64,000 nt of DNA from Hominimerdicola alba (GTDB taxonomy: Bacteria > Bacillota > Clostridia > Oscillospirales > Ruminococcaceae). The notes below the pieces were generated by a model. The model did no database searches, had not been told where the DNA came from, and was given only the letters and a program-made list of their open reading frames with translations. Below, piece by piece: positions 1-7,973 of the stretch. The stretch covers positions 248,001 to 312,000 of the forward strand of contig NZ_FOAT01000001.1 of NCBI RefSeq assembly GCF_900109655.1, given 5' to 3'. The stretch's first letter is position 1; every line of letters starts with the position of its first letter. The position numbers were made by a program, and so were the translations under genes.

Positions 1-1425
1 CCAGCCGTTGGCTTCGTTGTGCTTGGTATTATAGGAGTAGAGGTCATACATGGTAAAACCATCGTGGCAAGTGAGGAAGTTTACCGAAGCGTTATGACAG
101 CGCTCGGGGGGATAGAGGTCAGCTGAGCCTGTTATCCTCTGGATAGCCGCCCACGCCATGCCGTTATCACCTTTAAGGAAGCAGCGAAGGTCATCGCGGA
201 AACGACCGTTCCATTCAGCCCAGCGATTCCATGAGGGGAAGCTACCAACTTGGTAAAGTCCGCCTGCATCCCATGCTTCTGCAATAAGCTTACAGCCGCT
301 GAGTATGGGGTCATATGCGATGGTTTTCAGCAGTGGCGGATTTTCCATTGGAGTGCCGTCTTCGCTTCTGCCAAGGATAGATGCAAGGTCGAAGCGGAAG
401 CCGTCGACGCGGTACTCAATTACCCAGTAGCGCAGGCAGTCGATTATAAACTGCTGAACTATGGGGTGATTGCAGTTCATGGTGTTTCCGCAGCCGCTGA
501 AATTTACGTACTTGCCGTTGGGGGTCAGCATATAGTAGACGCTGTTATCTATGCCCTTGAATGAAAAAATGGTGCCGTCCTCGTTGCCCTCGGATGTATG
601 GTTGAAGACAACATCGAGGAAAACAAGTATGCCGTTTTCGTTACAGGTACGGATAAGATTTTTCAGCTCGTCGCCCTCATGGTTGTACTCGACCTTTGAG
701 GCATAGCTTGTATTAGGGGCAAAGAAACAAGTTGTGTTGTAGCCCCAGTAATTCATCAGCAGGTTACCCTCATGATGACGCTCCTCGTAGAGTTCGTCGA
801 ACTCAAATACGGGCATGAGTTCGATAGCGTTGACACCCAGCTTTTTAAGGTAGGGTATCTTTTCTATAACGCCGTCAAAGGTGCCGGGATGCTGAACGCC
901 CGAGGTCAGGCTGTTGGTAAAACCTCTGACATGGAGTTCGTAGATAACCAGGTCGCTGAAAGGTATATTATGGCTGACGAAATTTCCCCAGTCAAATTTA
1001 TCGGTTGTTACTCTGCCGTGATAACTGCCGTCGCCTGGGGCTTTTTTGCCCCATACGCTCTGTCCTGTGACAGCCCTTGCGTAAGGGTCAAGGATATTCT
1101 TTCTATCGTCGAACAGCAGACCTTTTTCGGGGGCATATTCTCCAGAAAAGCGGTAGCAGTATTCGATCTCATAGATATCAAGACCGTAGATCATGATAGA
1201 CCATGTATCGCCTATACGATAGCTGTCGGGGATAGGTATGATGGCAAACGGCTCGGTCTCGCCGCGCCTGAAAAGCACTACGGAACAGCCTGTGGCATTT
1301 GAAGAATGAATAGTGAAATTAACAGCATGAAGCATGGCGGAAGCGCCGTTCAGGGTATAAATTCCGGGACGGCATTCAAATCCTGCGATGATATCTGTAG
1401 CTTTGTAGGTAGATGAATTTTTCAT
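1..1425 (-). CDS. glgX: GlgX/TreX-type glycogen debranching enzyme (GH13), 3' end outside window
   Basis: Hydrolyses alpha-1,6 branch linkages of glycogen or limit dextrins in the cytoplasm. Reading the minus strand from ATG 1425 gives 475 uninterrupted codons to the window edge. The four GH13 regions are visible: DVVFNHT near residue 271, GFRFDLAS with the nucleophile Asp at about 346, EAWD with the acid/base Glu at about 383, and CHD with Asp at about 455. The visible part ends in HNEANG, typical of GlgX/TreX/isoamylase. The N-terminal 150 residues fit the CBM48-type domain. The C-terminal domain lies beyond position 1. The start follows AAGGCTGTG. Assignment to GlgX rather than isoamylase or pullulanase is by overall resemblance only. 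Confidence 0.88.
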   Translation of the reverse strand, partial: MKNSSTYKATDIIAGFECRPGIYTLNGASAMLHAVNFTIHSSNATGCSVVLFRRGETEPFAIIPIPDSYRIGDTWSIMIYGLDIYEIEYCYRFSGEYAPEKGLLFDDRKNILDPYARAVTGQSVWGKKAPGDGSYHGRVTTDKFDWGNFVSHNIPFSDLVIYELHVRGFTNSLTSGVQHPGTFDGVIEKIPYLKKLGVNAIELMPVFEFDELYEERHHEGNLLMNYWGYNTTCFFAPNTSYASKVEYNHEGDELKNLIRTCNENGILVFLDVVFNHTSEGNEDGTIFSFKGIDNSVYYMLTPNGKYVNFSGCGNTMNCNHPIVQQFIIDCLRYWVIEYRVDGFRFDLASILGRSEDGTPMENPPLLKTIAYDPILSGCKLIAEAWDAGGLYQVGSFPSWNRWAEWNGRFRDDLRCFLKGDNGMAWAAIQRITGSADLYPPERCHNASVNFLTCHDGFTMYDLYSYNTKHNEANGW

Positions 1426-1447
1426 TATATCACAGCCTTAAATCATT

Positions 1448-1476
1448 AATATATTATGATAATATAACAAAGTGAA
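1448..1476 (-). promoter_or_regulatory. candidate sigma-A promoter for the debranching enzyme gene
   Basis: On the minus strand, TTCACT (-35) and TATATT (-10) are separated by 17 bases, ending 23 bases before the ATG at 1425. The region is very AT-rich, so chance matches are likely and the call is tentative. Confidence 0.4.
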
Positions 1477-1534
1477 TATATCATATCTTTGATTATATAC
1501 CATTTTGAACAAATTATCAATTGAATTTTTGTAT

Positions 1535-1567
1535 AAAAAATGACCGCCATATTTGGTAAAGCGGTCA
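1535..1567 (-). terminator. rho-independent terminator of the PARG operon
   Basis: Minus-strand stem TGACCGC/GCGGTCA (1541-1547 with 1561-1567), 13-base loop, followed by six U. It lies 20 bases after the stop of the poly(ADP-ribose) glycohydrolase-like gene. Confidence 0.8.
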
Positions 1568-1587
1568 CGAAATGTTAAATCGAAGCA

Positions 1588-2403
1588 TCATTTTCCGAAT
1601 GTATCTCGGAAGACATTGTAATTTGTGGGATTTTTAAGGGAACAGTATACAGCGAATTCGATGTTTTTAAAATAGTATCGGTACTTTTCGGTCAGGTCTT
1701 TCATGACCTTTGCCACAACTTTCGGGGGATTGCGGAAAGCACCGCAGCCGAATGCACCGAGGATAAAGGTCTCAGCGCCGTTGTTTATGGCGGTGAGGAA
1801 GACTTTTTCAAGGCGTTTATACTGTATCTTTGCTAGGGTATCGTCATATATCCTGGTGTAGCCGCTGAGATTCGGAGAAGCACAGGTAATGACATCTACC
1901 TTGAACCATTCATTTTCGGGTCTGGGAGCGGGCGATGTGGTATCGGTCTTGATGCAGTAGACATCGGGAGTGAAGATGAGGTCATCGTTGTAAATGAGGT
2001 CGCTGAACATAGTTCTGTGGGGCTGATAGAAACCTTCAATTATCTTATCAGAAGCAAGACAGGGGAAAAGAGTGGTGATTCGGCGGATACATTCTTCCTG
2101 AGCTTTTGCGCCGTTTACTACACCGCCGCCCGGATTTTTGGCGGATGCGAAATTAAGTATGCAGACCTTGGTGCCTTTATACTGTTCAGCAGATTCTATG
2201 GTACGCTTTTGGGTAACGGTTATTTTTGCCGGAGTCAGGTAAGGCTCGCCTTTAAGGGCGATCGAATCGCCGTCAAGTAAGATATACTGACGGTCTATGG
2301 AGTTTTGAACAGCGTTTTTAAGCAGGCTGTTATTATTGCACTGTTCAAGCGTGTCATTGAAGATATTTACTAGGGTCTCTTTATCGTTTCCATTCATGGT
2401 CAT
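1588..2403 (-). CDS. TIGR02452-family microbial poly(ADP-ribose) glycohydrolase-like protein
   Basis: A 271-residue macrodomain-like protein predicted to release ADP-ribose from ADP-ribosylated proteins in the cytoplasm. The PARG signature is clear: a Gly-rich loop GGGVVNGAKAQEE near residues 91-103, in which the second Glu of QEE is the catalytic residue in characterised PARGs. A second macrodomain loop, GAFGCGAFRNPP, lies near 217-228. Length matches the bacterial family. It follows the pentapeptide-repeat gene by three bases, so the two are co-transcribed. Either ATG 2403 or the ATG two codons later could be the start. No ADP-ribosyltransferase is visible nearby, so the target modification is unknown. 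Confidence 0.85.
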   Translation of the reverse strand: MTMNGNDKETLVNIFNDTLEQCNNNSLLKNAVQNSIDRQYILLDGDSIALKGEPYLTPAKITVTQKRTIESAEQYKGTKVCILNFASAKNPGGGVVNGAKAQEECIRRITTLFPCLASDKIIEGFYQPHRTMFSDLIYNDDLIFTPDVYCIKTDTTSPAPRPENEWFKVDVITCASPNLSGYTRIYDDTLAKIQYKRLEKVFLTAINNGAETFILGAFGCGAFRNPPKVVAKVMKDLTEKYRYYFKNIEFAVYCSLKNPTNYNVFRDTFGK

Positions 2404-2406
2404 ACC

Positions 2407-3009
2407 TCACTTTACTATAAGACCCAACAGTTTTGCAAGGTCGGCTGCCTGTTCATATGTTACTGTCACGCCGCGGAGTTCGGAAAGTTCACGGGAAAGG
2501 ACTATGCCCGATATATCACATTTTGAGAAGTCGGTGCCGCGCATTTTTGTCATAAACAGTTCGGCACTGATAAGCTTTGCATCTTTAAAGGTGGTTCTTT
2601 TTAATTCGCTTCGGGAAAGAAGCGCACCCGACAAATCGCAGTCGGTGATGGTACAACCATCGAAGGTGGATTCGGAGAAAAGTCCGTAGGCGAAGGAACT
2701 GGTTTTCAGCGTGGACTGTTTGAATACAGTACTTCCGAATTCTGCGCCGTTGGCTTTACAGCCCGAGAACTCACATTCCTTAAAATAGCAGTCACCAAGT
2801 TTGCAGTTGGAAAGGTCACATTTATCGAACTTACAGCCATAGAAACAGGCTTTGGTAAGGTCGCACTGAATAAAGCGGCAGCCTTTGAAGAAAACCTCGG
2901 AGAATTCAAAACCGCTGATATCCTCGGAAGCAATTGTCTCGCGTTCGTATTCGGCATTCTTGATCTCCATATCCTGATCTCTGACTTTTGAAATATCATC
3001 TGTAAACAT
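2407..3009 (-). CDS. pentapeptide-repeat protein
   Basis: A 200-residue protein built from consecutive five-residue repeats with a central Phe/Cys/Leu and recurring CDL/CxF pentads, from about residue 25 to 180. Such proteins fold into a right-handed quadrilateral beta-helix; some (Qnr, MfpA) mimic DNA and bind gyrase, but most have no known role. An upstream in-frame ATG exists at 3030, but ATG 3009 is preferred because GGGTGAT lies six bases ahead of it. It is the first gene of a two-gene operon with the PARG-like gene. No export signal is visible. Unusually Cys-rich for the family, as the repeats carry many CDL/CxF pentads. Confidence 0.8.
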   Translation of the reverse strand: MFTDDISKVRDQDMEIKNAEYERETIASEDISGFEFSEVFFKGCRFIQCDLTKACFYGCKFDKCDLSNCKLGDCYFKECEFSGCKANGAEFGSTVFKQSTLKTSSFAYGLFSESTFDGCTITDCDLSGALLSRSELKRTTFKDAKLISAELFMTKMRGTDFSKCDISGIVLSRELSELRGVTVTYEQAADLAKLLGLIVK

Positions 3010-3025
3010 AATTATCACCCGAAAT

Positions 3026-3054
3026 ATCATACCATATTATTTTAAAAATGTAAA
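3026..3054 (-). promoter_or_regulatory. sigma-A promoter of the pentapeptide/PARG operon
   Basis: Minus strand TTTACA, 17-base spacer, TATGAT; the -10 ends about 17 bases before ATG 3009, so the transcript would have a very short leader and favours the downstream start. Confidence 0.65.
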
Positions 3055-3108
3055 GACAGCAGATGAAAATTTACATCAAGTTATATTACTTTACGGGTAT
3101 GAAGGCAC

Positions 3109-3132
3109 AAAAAAGCCGCCCGAAGGCGGCTT
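3109..3132 (-). terminator. rho-independent terminator of the nfeD/SPFH operon
   Basis: Minus-strand stem AAGCCGCC/GGCGGCTT around a TTCG tetraloop (3113-3120 with 3125-3132), followed by a U run; it begins eight bases after the SPFH gene stop. Confidence 0.9.
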
Positions 3133-3140
3133 GAAAATTA

Positions 3141-4103
3141 TTACTGATTTTCCTTAACGATCTCCTTGAGACCTGTTGCAAGACCTGCAAGACTCTGTAT
3201 CTCACTGGGGATAATGATCTTGGTTGCCTTGCCGTCAGCTGCTTTGCTGAATGCTTCAAGGCTCTTGAGTTGGATAACTGCTTCGTTAGGATTAGCAGCA
3301 TTCAGCTTAACGATACTGTCAGCCAGTGCGCGCTGTACCATATCGATAGCCTGCGCTTCACCCTCTGCCTCAAGTATCTTCTGCTCCTTGACTGCATCAG
3401 CGCGGAGTATCATGGACTGCTTTTCAGCCTCAGCGGCAAGTATCTGAGATTCCTTGTCAGCCTGTGCACGGAGTATCTTGGACTCCTTTTCACCTTCTGC
3501 AACGAGTATCTGGGACTTCTTTTCAGCCTCAGCCTGAATGACTTTCTCACGTCTTTCACGGTCAGCCTTCATCTGCTTTTCCATTGCGTCCTGTATCTCT
3601 CTGGGAGGGATGATGTTCTTCAGCTCGACACGCTGAACCTTGATGCCCCATCTGTCGGTAGCTTCATCGAGGATAGCGGTTATACGTGTGTTGATGATAT
3701 CTCTGGAAGTAAGTGTTGCTTCCAGATCCAGGTCGCCGACGATATTTCTCAGAGTGGTAGCTGTGAGGTTCTCGATAGCGGAGATAGGTCTTTCAACGCC
3801 GTATGTGAACTGCATAGCGTTTGTTATCTGGAAAAATACAACGGTATCTATCTGCATGGTAACGTTATCCTTGGTGATAACGGACTGGGGTTTGAAGTCA
3901 ACTACCTGTTCCTTGATGGAAACTTTCTTAGCGACTCTGTCTATGAAAGGAACTTTAACATGGAGACCTGTACCCCATGCTGCGTGAAATGTACCAAATC
4001 TTTCAACGACATAAACATATGCCTGGGGTACTATCTTTATGTTGGAGATTATAACCAACACGATAAATGCGATAAGTATCAGTACGATCAATAATGGACT
4101 CAT
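3141..4103 (-). CDS. SPFH/band 7 (stomatin-like) membrane protein
   Basis: A 320-residue flotillin/stomatin-type scaffold protein of membrane microdomains. A hydrophobic anchor spans residues about 4-22, followed by the PHB/SPFH domain (about 25-185). A long Ala/Glu/Lys-rich coiled coil (about 185-265) is built from near-repeats of the form KESxILxAEAEK. The C-terminus is a short tail. Size and layout match QmcA/stomatin proteins. The NfeD-domain gene lies 19 bases upstream, the usual partner in 'STOPP' operons, which supports a membrane-quality or lipid-raft role. Exact function is not known. Confidence 0.9.
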   Translation of the reverse strand: MSPLLIVLILIAFIVLVIISNIKIVPQAYVYVVERFGTFHAAWGTGLHVKVPFIDRVAKKVSIKEQVVDFKPQSVITKDNVTMQIDTVVFFQITNAMQFTYGVERPISAIENLTATTLRNIVGDLDLEATLTSRDIINTRITAILDEATDRWGIKVQRVELKNIIPPREIQDAMEKQMKADRERREKVIQAEAEKKSQILVAEGEKESKILRAQADKESQILAAEAEKQSMILRADAVKEQKILEAEGEAQAIDMVQRALADSIVKLNAANPNEAVIQLKSLEAFSKAADGKATKIIIPSEIQSLAGLATGLKEIVKENQ

Positions 4104-4122
4104 TTCTTCTTTACCTCCGAAT

Positions 4123-4560
4123 TCAATTCTTTTGTGTTACAACAAGTTTTGCGCCTGAGACCTCGACTACGCTTACGGTAGCGCCTTTCTCTATTGTGCT
4201 CCCGTCTTCGGAAACAGCTGACCAGTCAGTGCCGTCCAGTCTGACCCTGCCTTTATTCAGGCTGTTATCGATGCTCTCGATGACCTGCGCTGTCTTACCG
4301 ACATCAAGTTCAAAGTTTGTGGGAACAGCGGTCATCCTGACCTTTTTTGCAAGAGGACGTGTCGCTATAAGGAATACTATCGAAGCGATAACGAATACTG
4401 CAAACTGAGCCACGAATGAAAGCTTCGCGATAGCACAGAACATAGCCGCAAGTGCGCCCAGTGCGAACCAGATGCTAAGCAATCCTGCGCCGTTTGCGAT
4501 CTCAACGATCACAAAGAATACGAAAGCCACTGCCCAAACGATGATGTAAGTGGTAGCCAT
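4123..4560 (-). CDS. NfeD-like membrane protein, short form
   Basis: A 145-residue protein with three or four hydrophobic segments in residues 1-75 and a soluble OB-fold from about 85 to 140 (GKTAQVIES ... GRVRLDGTDWSAVSEDG). This is the truncated NfeD1b type, which lacks the N-terminal ClpP-class serine protease domain of full-length NfeD. It is the first gene of an operon with the SPFH protein, and the two probably interact in the membrane. ATG 4560 follows AAAGGAGTTG at good spacing. Confidence 0.85.
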   Translation of the reverse strand: MATTYIIVWAVAFVFFVIVEIANGAGLLSIWFALGALAAMFCAIAKLSFVAQFAVFVIASIVFLIATRPLAKKVRMTAVPTNFELDVGKTAQVIESIDNSLNKGRVRLDGTDWSAVSEDGSTIEKGATVSVVEVSGAKLVVTQKN

Positions 4561-4605
4561 AAACAGATCAACTCCTTTCCTGTTCTGAAAATATATATTT
4601 CTTTC

Positions 4606-4626
4606 TGCGGTATTAATTTTACCGCA
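4606..4626. repeat. 7-bp inverted repeat near the nfeD transcription start
   Basis: TGCGGTA and TACCGCA separated by seven bases, lying just downstream of the -10 box at 4632-4637. The position suits a repressor operator, or a small hairpin at the 5' end of the mRNA. No regulator can be named. Confidence 0.45.
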
Positions 4627-4631
4627 ACATA

Positions 4632-4660
4632 ATTATACCATAATTTTTCGATTTTTTCAA
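4632..4660 (-). promoter_or_regulatory. sigma-A promoter of the nfeD/SPFH operon
   Basis: Minus strand TTGAAA, 17-base spacer, perfect TATAAT with TG one base upstream. Confidence 0.85.
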
Positions 4661-4769
4661 TAGGTAAATTCGTATAACAGAAAAAATTTTGCTGACAGAA
4701 AAGTGATAGAAAGCACAGTGATTCGGTCAAGTAAGCCGACTTGTCGTTTAATGATTTTCGTCAAGAAGA

Positions 4770-5303
4770 TTACTTGACATATACTTTCTTGATTATGCCG
4801 ATGTACTGCACGTGGTAGTCACCTGCAGCGTAGTTTGCTTCGATGAGATCCTTGTTGATGAAGCTGTCGGGAGTCATGGACTGGACATATGCCTTTTCAC
4901 ATACGAACACCAGCTTTGCCTGTTCAAAAGTGACGGAGCCGTCTGCTGCAACGGGAACGAGCCCTGTTTCGGCGGATTTATCGCAGTCTCTGCCGCTATG
5001 CGAACCACAGAAAGCCAGTGCTTTTCTCTCAGATTCATCAAAGAAGCTTATTGTAAAGGTATTTTCCTTGTCAAGAAATTCTTTGGTATATCTCTGGGGT
5101 CTGATAACGGTGGTGAAGGTCTGCTTGCCCCACATTATACCTGCAAATCCCCATGAAGCTGTCATGGTGTTCCAGCTGTTCTCGTTGCCTGCGGTAACAA
5201 GGAACCAATCCTTGTCTATCTTCTTATAAGGGTCAAAACACATTGTGTGCAGTTCCGAGGGGTCTACCTCTTTAAAACCGTATTTTTCAGTAAGTATGCT
5301 CAT
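4770..5303 (-). CDS. flavin reductase-like (FMN-binding split barrel) protein
   Basis: A 177-residue protein of the flavin reductase/FMN-binding family. It probably binds FMN and may reduce flavin or a small substrate with NAD(P)H. Residues 30-75 carry the characteristic stretch NSWNTMTASWG, then GKQTFTTVIRPQRYT, matching the substrate/flavin loop of the family; a central FDESERKALAFCGSHSGRD segment follows. It is monocistronic, transcribed divergently from argG. A long imperfect dyad with arms TCAAGTAA/TTACTTGA overlaps the stop codon and may end the transcript, though it has no clear U run. Physiological substrate is unknown. Confidence 0.8.
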   Translation of the reverse strand: MSILTEKYGFKEVDPSELHTMCFDPYKKIDKDWFLVTAGNENSWNTMTASWGFAGIMWGKQTFTTVIRPQRYTKEFLDKENTFTISFFDESERKALAFCGSHSGRDCDKSAETGLVPVAADGSVTFEQAKLVFVCEKAYVQSMTPDSFINKDLIEANYAAGDYHVQYIGIIKKVYVK

Positions 5304-5331
5304 TTTCCATTCCGCCTTTCGCGTAAGATTT

Positions 5332-5382
5332 ATGCTTATACAAGCATGATACTATTATACTCCATATTTTATGAAAATGCAA
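5332..5382 (-). promoter_or_regulatory. promoter of the flavin reductase gene with adjacent operator-like dyad
   Basis: Minus strand TTGCAT (5377-5382), 17-base spacer, TATAAT (5354-5359). An inverted repeat ATGCTT-4-AAGCAT at 5332-5347 sits at or just after the expected start site and could bind a repressor. Confidence 0.7.
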
Positions 5383-5393
5383 CCGTTTTGTAA

Positions 5394-5422
5394 TTGCTTT
5401 TTTACAGAATTGGTGTTATAAT
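5394..5422 (+). promoter_or_regulatory. upstream sigma-A promoter facing argG
   Basis: TTGCTT, 17-base spacer, TATAAT. It lies about 180 bases before the second, stronger argG promoter, so it would give a long leader. It is divergent to the flavin reductase promoter, with the -35 boxes only 11 bases apart. Confidence 0.5.
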
Positions 5423-5429
5423 AGTCTAT

Positions 5430-5574
5430 ATGTAGGGCGTTTTTGTCGTGGGATATCTGTATGCAGTATTGATGTATATTTCATATTATGCATGATATCC
5501 TGTATATTATCACGCTTTATACGTGATATTCATCAAAAATTTGCATATTCGTGTAATTTTATGCGTAAAACCTC
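5430..5574 (+). promoter_or_regulatory. AT-rich region upstream of the arg cluster, possible ArgR operator zone
   Basis: No gene is present. The stretch is AT-rich with several short dyads, for example GCATA/TATGC around 5543-5563, immediately before the argG promoter. ArgR boxes would be expected here, since an argR gene lies at 27972-28445. I could not find a convincing match to the TGAAT-ATTCA box, so this is a location-based guess. Confidence 0.25.
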
Positions 5575-5602
5575 TTGACAAATCCGAATAATGGTGTATA
5601 AT
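5575..5602 (+). promoter_or_regulatory. main sigma-A promoter of the arginine cluster
   Basis: Perfect TTGACA and perfect TATAAT separated by 16 bases, 65 bases ahead of the argG start codon. Confidence 0.85.
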
Positions 5603-5666
5603 ATGATTATTGTTTGACATACTATTCACCTTATGCCTGAATTTTTTATTTTTGGAGGAATACATC

Positions 5667-6896
5667 ATGGCTAAAGAAATCAAAAAAGTTGTACTCGCTT
5701 ACTCAGGCGGACTTGATACTTCTATCATCATTCCGTGGCTGAAGGAAAACTACAATAACTGTGAAGTTATCGCAGTTTCAGGCGACGTTGGACAGGGCAC
5801 CGAGCTTGACGGTCTGGAGGAGAAGGCTATAAAGACAGGTGCTTCCAAGCTGTACATCGAGGATCTTACAGAAGAGTTCATCACTGATTACGTTTACCCC
5901 ACCGTACAGGCTGGCGCTGTTTACGAGAATCAGTATCTGCTGGGTACTTCCTTTGCTAGACCTATCATCGCTAAGAGAATAGCTGAGATCGCTATCAAGG
6001 AAGGCGCTGACGCGATCTGCCACGGCTGCACCGGTAAGGGAAACGACCAGGTAAGATTCGAGCTGGCTATCAAGGCATTTGCACCCGATATGCAGATCAT
6101 CGCTCCCTGGAGAATCTGGGATATCAAGTCCAGAGATCAGGAGATCGATTACGCCGAGGCACACAACATTCCTCTGAAGATAAACAGAGAGACCAACTAC
6201 TCCAAGGATAAGAACCTGTGGCACCTTTCTCACGAGGGTCTGGATCTTGAGGATCCCGCAAACGAGCCTCAGTACGAGAAGCCCGGTTTCCTGGAGCTGG
6301 GTGTATCTCCCATACAGGCACCCGACAAGCCCACTTATGTTACTATCCACTTTGAAAAGGGTATCCCCACCGCTGTTGACGGCGTAAAGATGGGCGGCAA
6401 GGATCTCGTTGCTAAGCTGAACGAACTGGGCGGCGCTAACGGTATCGGTCTGGCTGACTTGGTTGAGAACAGACTTGTTGGTATGAAGTCCAGAGGCGTA
6501 TACGAGACTCCCGGCGGAACTATCCTGTACAAGGCTCACGAGATACTGGAGACCATCACCATCGACAAGGAAACCGCAAGAATGAAGAGCTACATCGGCA
6601 TCAAGTTCGCTGATATAGTTTACAACGGTCAGTGGTTCACACCTCTGAGAGAGGCTCTGAGCGCATTCGTTACCGAGACACAGAAGAATGTTACAGGTGA
6701 CGTTAAGCTGAAGCTGTACAAGGGCAATATCATCAACGCAGGCGTTACTTCTCCTTACACTCTGTATGATGAGGAAGTTGCTACATTCGATGAGGATGAT
6801 GTTTACAATCAGGCTGATTCCGCAGGCTTCATCAATCTGTTCGGTCTGCCTATCAAGGTACGCGCTAAGCTGGAACAGAAGAGAAACAATAAGTAA
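5667..6896 (+). CDS. argG: argininosuccinate synthase
   Basis: Joins citrulline and aspartate with ATP to give argininosuccinate, the seventh step of arginine synthesis. The 409-residue length fits the family. The N-type ATP pyrophosphatase loop AYSGGLDTS is at residues about 10-18, and [15 protein letters not shown], binding aspartate/citrulline, is near 114-128. ATG 5667 is chosen over an in-frame ATG at 5610, because GGAGG lies eight bases before it and the protein then begins at the conserved [15 protein letters not shown]. It is the first gene of the arg cluster behind a strong promoter. Confidence 0.97.
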   Translation: MAKEIKKVVLAYSGGLDTSIIIPWLKENYNNCEVIAVSGDVGQGTELDGLEEKAIKTGASKLYIEDLTEEFITDYVYPTVQAGAVYENQYLLGTSFARPIIAKRIAEIAIKEGADAICHGCTGKGNDQVRFELAIKAFAPDMQIIAPWRIWDIKSRDQEIDYAEAHNIPLKINRETNYSKDKNLWHLSHEGLDLEDPANEPQYEKPGFLELGVSPIQAPDKPTYVTIHFEKGIPTAVDGVKMGGKDLVAKLNELGGANGIGLADLVENRLVGMKSRGVYETPGGTILYKAHEILETITIDKETARMKSYIGIKFADIVYNGQWFTPLREALSAFVTETQKNVTGDVKLKLYKGNIINAGVTSPYTLYDEEVATFDEDDVYNQADSAGFINLFGLPIKVRAKLEQKRNNK

Positions 6897-6935
6897 TCTT
6901 ACGCCGTAAAAAATCTATTATTAGGAGGTCATAGT

Positions 6936-7367
6936 ATGTCAGACAAGAATTCTTACTTTGAACCGGGCTTCGACAAAAAAGTAGAGATATCCTACGATAA
7001 TCTTCCCAATTCGTCTTTCGAAGACGTTAATCTGGGCGGTGCGACTTTTACCAATGTTAATCTGAAAGGCTCAAACTTTGAAGATGTCAACATGGACGAT
7101 ACCATCTTTGACAACATCAGTATGCAGAACACCAGATTCACCGATATGTACATGGTAAATTCCCGTTTTCTGGGCGTTAACATAAGTGGTTCGCGTTTTG
7201 GCTGTTCTATCATGAACAATGTTGAGTTCAAGAATCCTGATCTGAAGAATTCTCAGTTCATACATTGTGACCTCACAGGTGTTGAGATCAGCGACTGCAA
7301 GATAGATGGTCTGAAGATCAACGGCATCGACATCCAGAAGCTTCTGGAGCAGCACGATAAGGATTGA
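6936..7367 (+). CDS. small pentapeptide-repeat protein
   Basis: A 143-residue protein with tandem pentapeptide repeats from about residue 24 to 125, mostly of the form xNxxF/L with Asn, Asp and Val (for example LGGATFTNVNLKGSNFEDVN). It has a short hydrophilic tail and no export signal. AGGAGGTC precedes the ATG. It is inserted between argG and argH with no evident link to arginine synthesis. It differs from the Cys-rich pentapeptide protein at 2407-3009. Function unknown; a beta-helical protein-binding or gyrase-modulating role is only possible. Confidence 0.8.
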   Translation: MSDKNSYFEPGFDKKVEISYDNLPNSSFEDVNLGGATFTNVNLKGSNFEDVNMDDTIFDNISMQNTRFTDMYMVNSRFLGVNISGSRFGCSIMNNVEFKNPDLKNSQFIHCDLTGVEISDCKIDGLKINGIDIQKLLEQHDKD

Positions 7368-7368
7368 T

Positions 7369-7478
7369 CGTCCGTTTGGCGGACGCTAGCAGGTGTTCGG
7401 GCAGAATAACTCCTTGGTTCGGGTTATTTTGCCCATGCCTGTTTATACAGACTGCCCTGCGCAGGACGGTCTGTATAA
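7369..7478 (+). repeat. three consecutive hairpins between arg-cluster genes
   Basis: Hairpin 1: CGTCCG/CGGACG at 7369-7385. Hairpin 2: 12-bp stem GGGCAGAATAAC with its complement (7399-7410 with 7423-7434, one G-U), flanked by CAGG/CCTG. Hairpin 3: TTATACAGAC/GTCTGTATAA (7443-7452 with 7469-7478) enclosing palindrome CCTGCGCAGG. None is followed by a U run, so they look like processing or stabilising elements, or a repeat family, rather than a terminator. Confidence 0.7.
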
Positions 7479-7514
7479 GCAGACTAAATGATCATTATAA
7501 TAAGGGGAAGTATC

Positions 7515-7952
7515 ATGACACACAAAGACAAAGCTTTAAGTCTTTTCAGTCAGGGTTTTCATTGTTCTCAGGCTGTTCTTGGTGCTTTTGCAGAAGAGCT
7601 TGGCATGAGCGATGAACTGGCTCTCAGTGTCAGCGGCAGTTTCGGCGGCGGTATGAGAAACGGCGAAGTCTGCGGCGCCTGCACAGGAGCGCTGATGGCT
7701 ATCGGTTTGAAATACAAATTTTTCAAAGCCGATGATATCGGCAGCAAGGAAAAGAACAATGCTGTTACTTCGGAATTTTTGAAAAGATTCAAAGAAAAGA
7801 ATGGCTCATGTCTTTGCAGAGAGCTTCTCGGATATGATCTTTCAGACCCGAAGCAGCAGGCTGAGGCTCGCGAAAAAGGTATGTTTTCGGAATTCTGCCC
7901 GAAGATGGTCGCAAGTGCCGTTGAGACAGCAGAAGAACTTATGAATGAATAA
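7515..7952 (+). CDS. C_GCAxxG_C_C family protein
   Basis: A 145-residue protein of the family named for its conserved Cys pattern, here CSQAV near residue 17, GEVCGACTGALMAIG around residues 50-64, and later Cys residues (CLCREL, FCPKM). The Cys arrangement suggests metal or redox cofactor binding; members have no established function. ATG 7515 is preferred over ATG 7488 because AAGGGGAAG precedes it and the conserved start MTHKDKA follows. It sits 21 bases before argH. Confidence 0.8.
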   Translation: MTHKDKALSLFSQGFHCSQAVLGAFAEELGMSDELALSVSGSFGGGMRNGEVCGACTGALMAIGLKYKFFKADDIGSKEKNNAVTSEFLKRFKEKNGSCLCRELLGYDLSDPKQQAEAREKGMFSEFCPKMVASAVETAEELMNE

Positions 7953-7973
7953 ATAAAAAGGACGGTAAGTAAA

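Noticed and set aside
3270-4094. Long plus-strand frame opposite the SPFH gene
   Set aside because: It is antisense to a clear protein family and has no ribosome binding site or homology.
4729-4777. Cruciform-like dyad as terminator for the flavin reductase gene
   Set aside because: The arms pair imperfectly and no U run follows, so only a mention in the gene entry was kept.
5430-5574. Definite ArgR boxes upstream of argG
   Set aside because: No convincing TGAAT/ATTCA arrangement was found by eye, so only a low-confidence region is reported.
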